Below, piece after piece: positions 21,400-34,031 of a DNA stretch of 64,000 nt. This DNA comes from Dermacentor variabilis (lineage: Eukaryota; Arthropoda; Arachnida; Ixodida; Ixodidae): NCBI RefSeq assembly GCF_050947875.1, contig NW_027460421.1, positions 1 to 64,000 of the forward strand. Direction: 5' to 3'. The position numbers and the translations under genes are program-made. Within the stretch, counting starts at the first letter, position 1. Each line of letters begins with the position of its first letter. The notes under the pieces are model-generated. The model was not told the origin of the DNA and searched no databases. It worked only from the letters and a program-made list of their open reading frames with translations.

Positions 21400-22471
21400 G
21401 CTTAAAACGCGTTTTGGCATAAATCCATGTGCGGGTGCTAAAAAGAGCAGCATCGGCATGCTTTTCACGTCGTTTGGTAGAAATCCACGTGCGCGTTCTG
21501 CCAAAAGCACCATTTGCATGCATATCGTGCGGTTTTGCAGAAAACTGCGTCCGCGTCTACCAAAAGATGCATGTGCATGCTTAAAACGCGTTTTGGCACA
21601 AATCCATGTGCCGGTGCTAAAAAGAGCAGCATCGGCGTGCTTTTCACGTCGTTTGGTAGAAATCCACGTGCGCGTTCTGCGAAAAGCACCATTTGCATGC
21701 ATATCGTGTGGTTTTGCAGAAAAGTGCGTCCACGTCTACCAAAAGATGCATGTGCATGTTTAAACGCGTTTTAGCACAAATCCATGTGCCGGTGCTAAAA
21801 AGAGCAGCATCGGCAGGCTTTTCACGTCGTTTGGTAGAAATCCACGTGCGCGTTCTGCCAAAAGCACCATTTGCATGCATATCGTGTGGTTTTGCAGAAA
21901 ACTGCGTCCGCGTCTACCAAAAGATGCATGTGCATGCTTAAAACGCGTTTTGGCATAAATCCATGTGCGGGTGCTAAAAAGAGCAGCATCGGCATGCTTT
22001 TCACGTCGTTTGGTAGAAATCCACGTGCGCGTTCTGCCAAAAGCACCATTTGCATGCATATCGTGCGGTTTTGCAGAAAACTGCGTCCGCGTCTACCAAA
22101 AGATGCATGTGCATGCTTAAAACGCGTTTTGGCACAAATCCATGTGCCGGTGCTAAAAAGAGCAGCATCGGCATGCTTTTCACGTCGTTTGGTAGAAATC
22201 CACGTGCGCGTTCTGCGAAAAGCACCATTTGCATGCATATCGTGTGGTTTTGCAGAAAAGTGCGTCCACGTCTACCAAAAGATGCATGTGCATGTTTAAA
22301 CGCGTTTTAGCACAAATCCATGTGCCGGTGCTAAAAAGAGCAGCATCGGCAGGCTTTTCACGTCGTTTGGTAGAAATCCACGTGCGCGTTCTGCCAAAAG
22401 CACCATTTGCATGCATATCGTGTGGTTTTGCAGAAAACTGCGTCCGCGTCTACCAAAAGATGCATGTGCAT
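21400..22471 (+). repeat. 3-monomer local duplication (536 bp, two copies)
   Basis: GCGGTTTTGC, TTCTGCGAAAAG, GTTTAAAC (21758 and 22294) and CGGCAGGC follow one another twice at an offset of 536 bp (3 x 179 minus 1). Copy 2 lacks the GCAAGTGC mark of copy 1 but shares GGCATAAATCC. The missing base is explained by the 178-bp GTTTAAAC monomer. Confidence 0.75.
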
Positions 22472-24550
22472 ACTTAACACGCGTTTTGGCACAAATCTAT
22501 GTGCGGGTGCTAAAAAGAGCAGCATCGGCATGCTTTTCACGTCGTTTGGTAGAAATCCACGCGCGCGTTCTGCCAAAAGCACCATTTGCATGCATATCGT
22601 GTGGTTTTGCCGAAAACTGCGTCCGCATCTACCAAAAGATGCATGTGCATGCTTAAAACGCGTTTTGGCGCAAATCCATGTGCGGGTGCTAAAAAGAGCA
22701 GCATCGGCATGCTTTTCACGTCGTTTGGTAGAAATCCACGTGCGCGTTCTGTCAAAAGCACCATTTGCATGCATATCGTGCGGTTTTGCAGAAAACTGCG
22801 TCCGCGTCTACCAAAAGATGCATGTGCATGCTTAAAACGCGTTTTGGCACAAATCCATGCGCCGGTGCTAAAAAGCGCAGCATCGGCACGCTTTTCACGG
22901 CGTTTGGTAGAAATCCACGTGCGCGTTCTGCCAAAAGCACCATTTGCATGCATATCGTGTGGTTTTGCAGAAAACTGCGTCCGCGTCTACCAAAAGATGC
23001 AAGTGCATGCTTAAAACGCGTTTTGGCATAAATCCATGTGCGGGTGCTAAAAAGAGCAGCATCGGCATGCTTTTCACGTCGTTTGGTAGAAATCCACGTG
23101 CGCGTTCTGCCAAAAGCCCCATTTGCATGCATATCGTGTGGTTTTGCAGAAAACTGCGTCCGCGTCTACCAAAAGATGCATGTGCATACTTAACACGCGT
23201 TTTGGCACAAATCCATGTGCGGGTGCTAAAAAGAGCAGCATCGGCATGCTTTTCACGTGCTTTGGTAGAAATCCACGTGCGCGTTCTGCCAAAAGCACCA
23301 TTTGCATGCATATCGTGTGGTTTTGCAGAAAACTGCGTCCGCGTCTACCAAAAGATGCATGTGCATGCTTAAAACGCGTTTTGGCACAAATCCATGTGCG
23401 GGTGCTAAAAAGAGCAGCATCGGCATGCTTTTCACGTCGTTTGGTAGAAATCCACGTGCGCGTTCTGCCAAAAGCACCATTTGCATGCATATCATGTGGT
23501 TTCGCAGAAAACTGCGTCCGCGTCTACCAAAAGATGCATGTGCATGCTTAAAACGCGTTTTGGCACAAATCCATGTGCGGGTGCTAAAAAGAGCAGCATC
23601 GGCATGCTTTTCACGTCGTTTGGTAGAAATCCACGTGCGCGTTCTGCCAAAAGCACCATTTGCATGCATATCGTGTGGTTTTGCAGAAAAGTGCGTCCGC
23701 GTCTACCAAAAGATGCATGTGCATGCTTAAAACGCGTTTTGGCACAAAACCATGTGCGGGTGCTAAAAAGAGCAGCATCGGCATGCTTTTCACGTCGTTT
23801 GGTAGAAATCCACGTGCGCGTTCTGCCAAAAGCACCATTTGCATGCATATCGTGCGGTTTTGCAGAAAACTGCGTCCGCGTCTACCAAAAGATGCATGTG
23901 CATGCTTAAAACGCGTTTTGGCACAAATCCATGTGCGGGTGCTAAAAAGAGCAGCATCGGCATGCTTTTCACGTCGTTTGGTAGAAATACACGTGCGCGT
24001 TCTGCCAAAAGCACCATTTGCATGCATATCGTGCGGTTTTGCAGAAAAGTGCGTCCGCGTCTACCAAAAGATGCATGTGCATGCTTAAAACGCGTTTTGG
24101 CACAAATCCATGTGCGGGTGCTAAAAAGAGCAGCATCGGCATGCATTTCACGTCGTTTGGTAGAAATCCACGTGCGCGTTCTGCCAAAAGCACCATTTGC
24201 ATGCATATCGTGCGGTTTTGTAGAAAACTGCGTCCGCGTCTACCAAAAGATGCATGTGCATGCTTAAAACGCGTTTTGGCACAAATCCATGTGCCGGTGC
24301 TAAAAAGAGCAGCATCGGCATGCTTTTCACGTCGTTTGGTAGAAATCCACGTGCGCGTTCTGCGAAAAGCACCATTTGCATGCATATCGTGTGGTTTTTG
24401 CAGAAAAGTGCGTCCACGTCTACCAAAAGATGCATGTGCATGTTTAAACGCGTTTTAGCACAAATCCATGTGCCGGTGCTAAAAAGAGCAGCATCGGCAG
24501 GCTTTTCACGTCGTTTGGTAGAAATCCACGTGCGCGTTCTGCCAAAAGCA
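21957..24550 (+). repeat. Large HOR, copy 2 (about 2.6 kb, one monomer shorter)
   Basis: Second member of the preceding pair: GTTTAAAC 22294, GCCGAAAAC 22609, TTCTGTCAAAAG near 22748, CACGGCGTTTGG near 22896, CACGTGCTTTGG near 23255, TATCATGTGGTTTCGC near 23491, AAATACACGTG near 23986, GGTTTTGTAGAAAAC near 24214, GTGGTTTTTGCAG near 24391. The missing monomer falls where copy 1 has CTGAGTCCTCG (19934); copy 2 joins a neighbouring monomer's AAAAGTGCG start to the shared CAAAACCATGTG (23747), the signature of unequal exchange within a monomer. Confidence 0.83.
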
Positions 24551-24644
24551 CCATTTGCATGCATATCGTGTGGTTTTTGCAGAAAAGTGCGTCCGCGTCT
24601 ACCAAAAGATGCATGTGCATGTTTAAACGCGTTTTAGCACAAAT

Positions 24645-25635
24645 CCATGTGCCGGTGCTAAAAAGAGCAGCATCGGCACGCTTTTCACGTCGTTTGGTAG
24701 AAATCCACGTGCGCGTTCTGCCAAAAGCACCATTTGCATGCATATCGTGTGGTTTTGCAGAAAACTGCGTCCGCGTCTACCAAAAGATGCATGTGCATGC
24801 TTAAAACGCGTTTTGGCACAAATCCATGTGCCGGTGCTAAAAAGAGCAGCATCGGCACGCTTTTCACGTCGTTTGGTAGAAATCCACGTGCGCGTTCTGC
24901 CAAAAGCACCATTTGCATGCATATCGTGTGGTTTTGCAGAAAACTGCGTCCGCGTCTACCAAAAGATGCAAGTGCATGCTTAAAACGCGTTTTGGCATAA
25001 ATCCATGTGCGGGTGCTAAAAAGAGCAGCATCGGCACGCTTTTCACGTCGTTTGGTAGAAATCCACGTGCGCGTTCTGCCAAAAGCCCCATTTGCATGCA
25101 TATCGTGTGGTTTTGCAGAAAACTGCGTCCGCGTCTACCAAAAGATGCATGTGCATGCTTAACACGCGTTTTGGCACAAATCCATGTGCGGGTGCTAAAA
25201 AGAGCAGCATCGGCATGCTTTTCACGTCGTTTGGTACAAATCCACGTGCGCGTTCTGCCAAAAGCACCATTTGCATGTATATCGTGGGGTTTTGCAGAAA
25301 ACTGCGTCCGCGTCTACCAAAAGATGCATGTGCATGCTTAAAACGCGTTTTGGCACAAATCGATGTGCTGGTGGTAAAAAGAGCGGCATCGGCATGCTTT
25401 TCACGTCGTTTGGTAGAAATCCACGTGCGCGTTCTGCCAAAAGCGCCATTTGCATGCATATCGTGTGGTTTTGCAGAAAACTGCGCCCGCGTCTACCAAA
25501 AGATGCATGTGCATGCTTAAAACGCGTTTTGGCACAAATCCACGTGCGGGTGCTAAAAAGAGCAGCATCGGCATGCTTTTCACGTCGTTTGGTGGAAATC
25601 CACGTGCGCGTTCTGCCAAAAGCACCATTTGCATG
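24645..25635 (+). repeat. 1,252-bp-offset duplication, copy 1
   Basis: Marks CGGCACGC, AAAGCCCCATTT (about 25083), GGTACAAATCC (about 25235), CGTGGGGTTTTGC (about 25283), GTGCTGGTGGTAAAAAGAGCG (about 25367) and AACTGCGCCCGCG (about 25480) recur 1,252 bp later (7 x 179 minus 1). CTGGTGGTAAAAAGAGCGGC is a run of three linked substitutions seen only in this pair. Confidence 0.83.
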
Positions 25636-25896
25636 CATATCGTGTGGTTTTGCAGAAAAGTGCGTCCACGTCTACCAAAAGATGCATGTGCATGTTTAAA
25701 CGCGTTTTAGCACAAATCCACGTGCCGGTGCTAAAAAGAGCAGCATCGGCAGGCTTTTCACGTCGTTTGGTAGAAATCCACGTGCGCGTTCTGCCAAAAG
25801 CACCATTTGCATGCATATCGTGTGGTTTTGGAGAAAACTGCGTCCGCGTCTACCAAAAGATGCATGTGCATGCTTAAAACGCGTTTTGGCACAAAT

Positions 25897-26887
25897 CCAT
25901 GTGCCGGTGCTAAAAAGAGCAGCATCGGCACGCTTTTCACGTCGTTTGGTAGAAATCCACGTGCGCGTTCTGCCAAAAGCACCATTTGCATGCATATCGT
26001 GTGGTTTTGCAGAAAACTGCGTCCGCGTCTACCAAAAGATGCATGTGCATGCTTAAAACGCGTTTTGGCACAAATCCATGTGCCGGTGCTAAAAAGAGCA
26101 GCATCGGCACGCTTTTCACGTCGTTTGGTAGAAATCCACGTGCGCGTTCTGCCAAAAGCACCATTTGCATGCATATCGTGTGGTTTTGCAAAAAACTGCG
26201 TCCGCGTCTACCAAAAGATGCAAGTGCATGCTTAAAACGCGTTTTGGCACAAATCCATGTGCGGGTGCTAAAAAGAGCAGCATCGGCACGCTTTTCACGT
26301 CGTTTGGTAGAAATCCACGTGCGCGTTCTGCCAAAAGCCCCATTTGCATGCATATCGTGTGGTTTTGCAGAAAACTGCGTCCGCGTCTACCAAAAGATGC
26401 ATGTGCATGCTTAACACGCGTTTTGGCACAAATCCATGTGCGGGTGCTAAAAAGAGCAGCATCGGCATGCTTTTCACGTCGTTTGGTACAAATCCACGTG
26501 CGCCTTCTGCCAAAAGCACCATTTGCATGCATATCGTGGGGTTTTGCAGAAAACTGCGTCCGCGTCTACCAAAAGATGCATGTGCATGCTTAAAACGCGT
26601 TTTGGCACAAATCCATGTGCTGGTGGTAAAAAGAGCGGCATCGGCATGCTTTTCACGTCGTTTGGTAGAAATCCACGTGCGCGTTCTGCCAAAAGCGCCA
26701 TTTGCATGCATATCGTGTGGTTTTGCAGAAAACTGCGCCCGCGTCTACCAAAAGATGCATGTGCATGCTTAAAACGCGTTTTGGCACAAATCCACGTGCG
26801 GGTGCTAAAAAGAGCAGCATCGGCATGCTTTTCACGTCGTTTGGTGGAAATCCACGTGCGCGTTCTGCCAAAAGCACCATTTGCATG
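25897..26887 (+). repeat. 1,252-bp-offset duplication, copy 2
   Basis: Second member of the pair, with GGTACAAATCC near 26485, CGTGGGGTTTTGC near 26535, GTGGTAAAAAGAGCGGC near 26621 and CTGCGCCCGCG near 26731. Private changes include GCAAAAAACTGCG near 26188 and GTGCGCCTTCTGCC near 26501. Just past its end, near 26932, CCAAAAGTGCATG lacks one A. Confidence 0.82.
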
Positions 26888-27309
26888 CATATCGTGCGGT
26901 TTTGCAGAAAACTGCGTCCGCGTCTACCAAAAGTGCATGTGCATGCTTAAAACGCGTTTTGGCACAAATCCATGTGCCGGTGCTAAAAAGAGCAGCATCG
27001 GCATGCTTTTCACGTCGTTTGGTAGAAATCCACGTGCGCGTTCTGCCAAAAGCACCATTTGCATGCATATCGTGTGGTTTTGCAGAAAAGTGCGTCCGCG
27101 TCTACCAAAAGATGCATGTGCATGCTTAAAACGCGTTTTAGCACAAATCTATGTGCCGGTGCTAAAAAGAGCAGCATCGGCATGCTTTTCACGTCGTTTG
27201 GCAGAAATCCACGTGCGCGTTCTGCCAAAAGCACCATTTGCATGCATATCGTGTGGTTTTGCAGAAAACTGCGTCCGCGTCTACCAAAAGATGCATATGC
27301 ATGCTTAAA

Positions 27310-29990
27310 ACGCGTTTTGGCACAAATCCATGTGCGGGTGCTAAAAAGAGCAGCATCGGCATGCTTTTCACGTCGTTTGGTAGAAATCCACGTGCGCGTA
27401 ATGCCAAAAGCACCATTTGCATGCATATCGTGTGGTTTTGCAGAAAACTGCGTCCGCGTCTACCAAAAGATGCATGTGCATGCTTAAAACGCGTTTTGGC
27501 ACAAATCCATGTGCGGGTGCTAAAAAGAGCAGCATCGGCATGCTTTTCACGTCGTTTGGTAGAAATCCACGTGCGCGTTCTGCCAAAAGCACCATTTGTA
27601 TACATATCGTGTGGTTTTGCAGAAAACTGCGTCCTCGTCTACCAAAAGCTGCATGTGCATGCTTTTAACGCGTTTTGGCACAAAACCATGTGCGGGTGCT
27701 TAAAGAGCAGCACCGGCATGCTTTTCACGTCGTTTGGTAGAAATCCACGTGCGCGTTCTGCCAAAAGCACCATTTGCATGCATATCGTGTGTTTTTGCAG
27801 AAAAGTGCGTCCGCGTCTACCAAAAGATGCATGTGCATGCTTAAAACGCGTTTTGGCACAAATCCATGTGCGGGTGCTAAAAAGAGTAGCATCGGCATGC
27901 TTTTCACGTCGTTTGGTAGAAATCCACGCGCGCGTTCTGCCAAAAGCACCATTTGCATGCATATCGTGCGGTTTTGCAGAAAACTGCGTCCGCGTCTACC
28001 AAAAGATGCATGTGCATGCTTAAAACGCGTTTTGGCACAAATCCATGTGCGGGTGCTAAAAAGAGCAGCATCGGCATGCTTTTCACGTCGTTTGGTAGAA
28101 ATGCACGTGCGCGTTCTGCCAAAAGCACCATTTGCATGCATATCGTGCGGTTTTGCAGGAAAGTGCGTCCGCGTCTACCAAAAGATGCATGTGCATGCTT
28201 AAAACGCGTTTTGGCACAAATCCATGTGCGGGTGCTAAAAAGAGCAGCATCGGCATGCTTTTCACGTCGTTTGGTAGAAATCCACGTGCGCGTTCTGCCA
28301 AAAGCACCATTTGCATGCATATCGTGCGGTTTTGCAGAAAACTGCGTCCGCGTCTACCAAAAGATGCATGTGCATGCTTAAAACGCGTTTTGGCACAAAT
28401 CCATGTGCCGGTGCTAAAAAGAGCAGCATCGGCATGCTTTTCACCTCGTTTGGTAGAAATCCACGTGCGCGTTCTGCGAAAAGCACCATTTGCATGCATA
28501 TCGTGTGGTTTTCCAGAAAAGTGCGTCCACGTCTACCAAAAGATGCATGTGCATGTTTAAACGCGTTTTAGCACAAATCCATGTGCCGGTGCTAAAAAGA
28601 GCAGCATCGGCAGGCTTTTCACGTCGTTTGGTAGAAATCCACGTGCGCGTTCTGCCAAAAGCACCATTTGCATGCATATCGTGTGGTTTTGCCGAAAACT
28701 GCGTCCGCATCTACCAAAAGATGCATGTGCATGCTTAAAACGCGTTTTGCACAAATCGATGTGCGGGTGCTAAAAAGAGCAGCATCGGCATGCTTTTCAC
28801 GTCGTTTGGTAGAAATCCACGTGCGCGTTCTGGCAAAAGCACCATTTGCATGCATATCGTGCGGTTTTGCAGAAAACTGCGTCCGCGTAACCAAAAGATG
28901 CATGTGCATGCTTAAAACGCGTTTTGGCACAAATCCATGTGCGGGTGCTAAAAAGAGCAGCATCGGCATGCTTTTCACGTCGTTTGGTAGAAATCCACGT
29001 GCGCGTTCTGCCAAAAGCACCATTTGCATGCATATCGTGTGGTTTTGCAGAAAACTGCGTCCGCGTCTACCAAAAGATGCATGTGCATGCTTAAAACGCG
29101 TTTTGGCACAAATCCATGTGCGGGTGCTAAAAAGAGCAGCATCGGCATGCTTTTCACGTCGTTTGGTAGAAATCCACGTGCGCGTTCTGCCAAAAGCACC
29201 ATTTGCATGTATATCGTGTGGTTTTGCAGAAAACTGCGTCCGCGTCTACCAAAAGATGCATGTGCGTGCTTAAAACGCGTTTTGGCACAAATCCATGTGC
29301 GGGTGCTAAAAAGAGCAGCATCGGCGTGCTTTTCACGTCGTTTGGTAGAAATCCACGTGCGCGTTCTGCCAAAAGCGCCATTTGCATGCATATCGTGTGG
29401 TTTTGCAGAAAACTGCGTCCGCGACTACCAAAAGATGCATGTGCATGCTTAAAACGCGTTTTGGCACAAGTCCATGTGCGGGTGCTAAAAAGAGCAGCAT
29501 CGGCATGCTTTTCACGTCGTTTGGTAGAAATCCACGTGCGCGTTCTGCCAAAAGCACCATTTGCATGCATATCGTGCGGTTTTGCAGAAAACTGCGTCCG
29601 CGTCTACCAAAAGATACATGTGCATGCTTAAAACGCGTTTTGGCACAAATCCATTTGCGGGTGCTAAAAAGAGCAGCATCGGCATGCTTTTCACGTCGTT
29701 TGGTAGAAATCCACGTGCGCGTTCTGCCAAAAGCACCATTTGCATGCATATCGTGTGGTTTTGCAGAAAAGTGCGTCCACGTCTACCAAAAGATGTATGT
29801 GCATGCTTAAAACGCGTTTTGGCACAAATCCATGTGCCGGTGCTAAAAAGAGCAGCATCGGCACGCTTTTCACGTCGTTTGGTAGAAATCCACGTGCGCG
29901 TTCTGCCAAAAGCACCATTTGCATGCATATCGTGTGGTTTTGCAGAAAACTGCGTCCGCGTCTACCAAAAGATGCAAGTGCATGCTTAAA
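27310..29990 (+). repeat. GTATAC-module HOR, copy A
   Basis: Module of linked marks: CATTTGTATACATATCG (GTATAC at 27598), CTGCGTCCTCG, AAAGCTGCATG, ATGCTTTTAACGCG, CAAAACCATGTG, AGCACCGG, then CGTGTGTTTTTGC (about 27786), later CACCTCGTTTGG, GGTTTTCCAG, GTTTAAAC (28555), GCCGAAAAC (28691), GCGTAACCAAAAG (about 28885), CATGTATATCG, GCGACTACC (about 29421), GATACATGTG and GATGTATGTG. The copy near 27700 also has GGTGCTTAAAGAGC, one base short. Confidence 0.82.
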
Positions 29991-31530
29991 ACGCGTTTTG
30001 GCACAAATCCATGTGCGGGTGCTAAAAAGAGCAGCATCGGCATGCTTTTCACGTCGTTTGGTAGAAATCCACGTGCGCGTTCTGCCAAAAGCACCATTTG
30101 CATGCATATCGTGTGGTTTTGCAGAAAACTGCGTCCGCGTCTACCAAAAGATGCATGTGCATGCTTAAAACGCGTTTTGGCACAAATCCATGTGCGGGTG
30201 CTAAAAAGAGCAGCATCGGCATGCTTTTCACGTCGTTTGGTAGAAATCCACGTGCGCGTTCTGCCAAAAGCACCATTTGTATACATATCGTGTGGTTTTG
30301 CAGAAAACTGCGTCCTCGTCTACCAAAAGCTGCATGTGCATGCTTTTAACGCGTTTTGGCACAAAATATGTGCGGGTGCTAAAAAGAGCAGCACCGGCAT
30401 GCTTTTCACGTCGTTTGGTAGAAATCCACGTGCGCGTTCTGCCAAAAGCACCATTTGCATGCATATCGTGTGTTTTTGCAGACAAGTGCGTCCGCGTCTA
30501 CCAAAAGATGCATGTGCATGCTTAAAACGCGTTTTGGCACAAATCCATGTGCGGGTGCTAAAAAGAGCAGCATCGGCATGCTTTTCACGTCGTTTGGTAG
30601 AAATCCACGTGCGCGTTCTGCCAAAAGCACCATTTGCATGCATATCGTGCGGTTTTGCAGAAAACTGCGTCCGCGTCTACCAAAAGATGCATGTGCATGC
30701 TTAAAACGCGTTTTGGCACAAATCCATGTGCGGGTGCTAAAAAGAGCAGCATCGGCATGCTTTTCACGTCGTTTGGTAGAAATCCACGTGCGCGTTCTGC
30801 CAAAAGCACCATTTGCATGTATATCGTGTGGTTTTGCAGAAAACTGCGTCCGCGTCTACCAAAAGATGCATGTGCATGCTTAAGACGCGTTTTGGCACAA
30901 ATCCATGTGCCGGTGCTAAAAAGAGCAGCATCGGCATGCTTTTCACCTCGTTTGGTAGAAATTCACGTGCGCGTTCTGCGAAAAGCACCATTTGCATGCA
31001 TATCGTGTGGTTTTCCAGAAAAGTGCGTCCACGTCTACCAAAAGATGCATGTGCATGTTTAAACGCGTTTTAGCACAAATCCATGTGCCGGTGCTAAAAA
31101 GAGCAGCATCGGCAGGCTTTTCACGTCGTTTGGTAGAAATCGACGTGCGCGTTCTGCCAAAAGCACCATTTGCATGCATATCGTGTGGTTTTGCCGAAAA
31201 CTGCGTCCGCATCTACCAAAAGATGCATGTGCATGCTTAAAACGCGTTTTGGCACAAATCCATGTGCGGGTGCTAAAAAGAGCAGCATCGGCATGCTTTT
31301 CACGTCGTTTGGTAGAAATCCACGTGCGCGTTCTGCCAAAAGCACCATTTGCATGCATATCGTGCGGTTTTGCAGAAAACTGCGTCCGCGTAACCAAAAG
31401 ATGCATGTGCATGCTTAAAACGCGTTTTGGCACAAATCCATGTGCGGGTGCTAAAAAGAGCAGCATCGGCATGCTTTTCACGTCGTTTGGTAGAAATCCA
31501 CGTGCGCGTTCTGCCAAAAGCACCATTTGC
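29991..31530 (+). repeat. GTATAC-module HOR, copy B
   Basis: GTATAC at 30279 is 2,681 bp after copy A; downstream marks (CACCTCGTTTGG near 30953, GTTTAAAC 31057, GCCGAAAAC 31193, GCGTAACC near 31389) sit at an offset of 2,502, so one monomer has been lost relative to copy A. Near 30361 CAAAATATGTG is short by two bases against CAAAACCATGTG. Confidence 0.8.
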
Positions 31531-34031
31531 ATGCATATCGTGTGTTTTTGCAGAAAACTGCGTCCGCGTCTACCAAAAGATGCATGTGCATGCTTAAAAC
31601 GCGTTTTGGCACAAATCCATGTGCGTGTGCTAAAAAGAGCAGCATCGGCATGCTTTTCACGTCGTTTGGTAGAAATCCACGTGCGCGTTCTGCCAAAAGC
31701 ACCATTTGCATGCATATCGTGTGGTTTTGCAGAAAAGTGCGTCCACGTCTACCAAAAGATGTATGTGCATGCTTAAAACGCGTTTTGGCACAAATCCATG
31801 TGCCGGTGCTAAAAAGAGCAGCATCGACACGCTTTTCACGTCGTTTGGTAGAAATCCACGTGCGCGTTCTGCCAAAAGCACCATTTGCATGCATATCGTG
31901 TGGTTTTGCAGAAAACTGCGTCCGCGTCTACCAAAAGATGCAAGTGCATGCTTAAAACGCGTTTTGGCATAAATCCATGTGCGGGTGCTAAAAAGAGCAG
32001 CATCGGCATGCTTTTCACGTCGTTTGGTAGAAATCCACGTGCGCGTTCTGCCAAAAGCTCCATTTGCATGCATATCGTGTGTTTTTGCAGAAAACTGCGT
32101 CCGCGACTACCAAAAGATGCATGTGCATGCTTAAAACGCGCTTTGGCACAAATCCATGTGCGGGTGCTAAAAAGAGCAGCATCGGCATGCTTTTCACGTT
32201 GTTTGGTAGAAATCCACGTGCGCGGTCTGCCAAAAGCACCATTTGCATGCATATCATGCGGTTTTGCAGAAAACTGCGTCCGCGTCTACCAAAAGATACA
32301 TGTGCATGCTTAAAACGCGTTTTGGCACAAATCCATGTGCGGGTGCTAAAAAGAGCAGCATCGGCATGCTTTTCACGTCGTTTGGTAGAAATCCACATGC
32401 GCATTCTGCCAAAAGCACCATTTGCATGCATATCGTGTGGTTTTGCAGAAAAGTGCGTCCGCGTCTACCAAAAGATGCATGTGCATGCTGAAAACGCGTT
32501 TTGGAACAAATCCTTGTGCCGGTGCTAAAAAGAGCAGCATCGGCATGCTTTTCACGTCGTTTGGTAGAAATCCACGTGCGCGTTCTGCCAAAAGCACCAT
32601 TTGCATGCATATCGTGTGGTTTTGCAGAAAACTGCGTCCGCGTCTACCAAAAGATGCATGTGCATGCTTAACACGCGTTTTGGCACAAATCCATGTGCGG
32701 GTGCTAAAAAGAGCAGCATCGGCATGCTTTTCACGTGGTTTGGTAGAAATCCACGTGCGCGATCTGCCAAAAGCACCATTTGCATGCATATCCTGTGGTT
32801 TTGCAGAAAACTGCGTCCGCGTCTACCAAAAGATGCATGTGCTGCTTAAAACGCGTTTTGGCACAAATCCATGTGCGGGTGCTAAAAAGAGCAGCATCGG
32901 CATGCTTTTCACGTCGTTTGGTAGAAATCCACGTGCGCGTTCTGCCAAAAGCACCATTTGCATGTATATCGTGTGGTTTTGCAGAAAACTGCGTCCGCGT
33001 CTACCAAAAGATGCATGTGCATGCTTAAAACGCGTTTTGGCACAAATCCATGTGCTGGTGCTAAAAAGAGCAGCATCGGCATGCTTTTCACGTCGTTTGG
33101 TAGAAATCCACGTGCGCGTTCTGCCAAAAGCGCCATTTGCATGCATATCGTGTGGTTTTGCAGAAAACTGCGTCCGCGACTACCAAAAGATGCATGTGCA
33201 TGCTTAAAACGCGTTTTGGCACAAATCCATGTGCGGGTGCTAAAAAGAGCAGCATCGGCATGCTTTTCACGTCGTTTGGTAGAAATCCACGTGCGCGTTC
33301 TGCCAAAAGCACCATTTGCATGCATATCGTGCGGTTTTGCAGAAAACTGCGTCCGCGTCTACCAAAAGATACATGTGCATGCTTAAAACGCGTTTTGGCA
33401 CAAATCCATGTGCGGGTGCTAAAAAGAGCAGCATCGGCATGCTTTTCACGTCGTTTGGTAGAAATCCACGTGCGCGTTCTGCCAAAAGCACCATTTGTAT
33501 GCATATCGTGTGGTTTTGCAGAAAAGTGCGTCCACGTCTACCAAAAGATGTATGTGCATGCTTAAAACGCGTTTTGGCACAAATCCATGTGCCGGTGCTA
33601 AAAAGAGCAGCATCGGCACGCTTTTCACGTCGTTTGGTAGAAATCCACGTGCGCGTTCTGCCAAAAGCACCATTTGCATGCATATCGTGTGGTTTTGCAG
33701 AAAACTGCCTCCGCGTCTACCAAAAGATGCAAGTGCATGCTTAAAACGCGTTTTGGCATAAATCCATGTGCGGGTGCTAAAAAGAGCAGCATCGGCATGC
33801 TTTTCACGTCGTTTGGTAGAAATCCACGTGCGCGTTCTGCCAAAAGCGCCATTTGCATGCATATCGTGTGGTTTTGCAGAAAACTGCGTCCGCGTCTACC
33901 AAAAGATGCAAGTGCATGCTTAAAACGCGTTTTGGCACAAATCCATGTGCGGGTGCTAAAAAGAGCAGCATCGGCATGCTTTTCACGTCGTTTGGTAGAA
34001 ATCCACGTGCGCGTTCTGCCAAAAGCACCAT
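31531..34031 (+). repeat. Array segment between GTATAC modules; clean template for the noisy 38-43 kb copies
   Basis: Ordered marks: GATGTATGTG (about 31758), GGCATAAATCC, CGCGCTTTGG (about 32138), CACGTTGTTTGG (about 32198), TATCATGCGG (about 32254), CACATGCGCATTC (about 32396), TTGGAACAAATCCTTGTG (about 32501), CACGTGGTTTGG with GCGCGATCTGCC (about 32735-32768), TATCCTGTGG (about 32790), GTGCTGCTT (about 32841) and GTGCTGGTGC (about 33052). I saw no homopolymer-length errors in this stretch. The same order returns from about 37.97 kb with many one-base indels. Confidence 0.8.
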
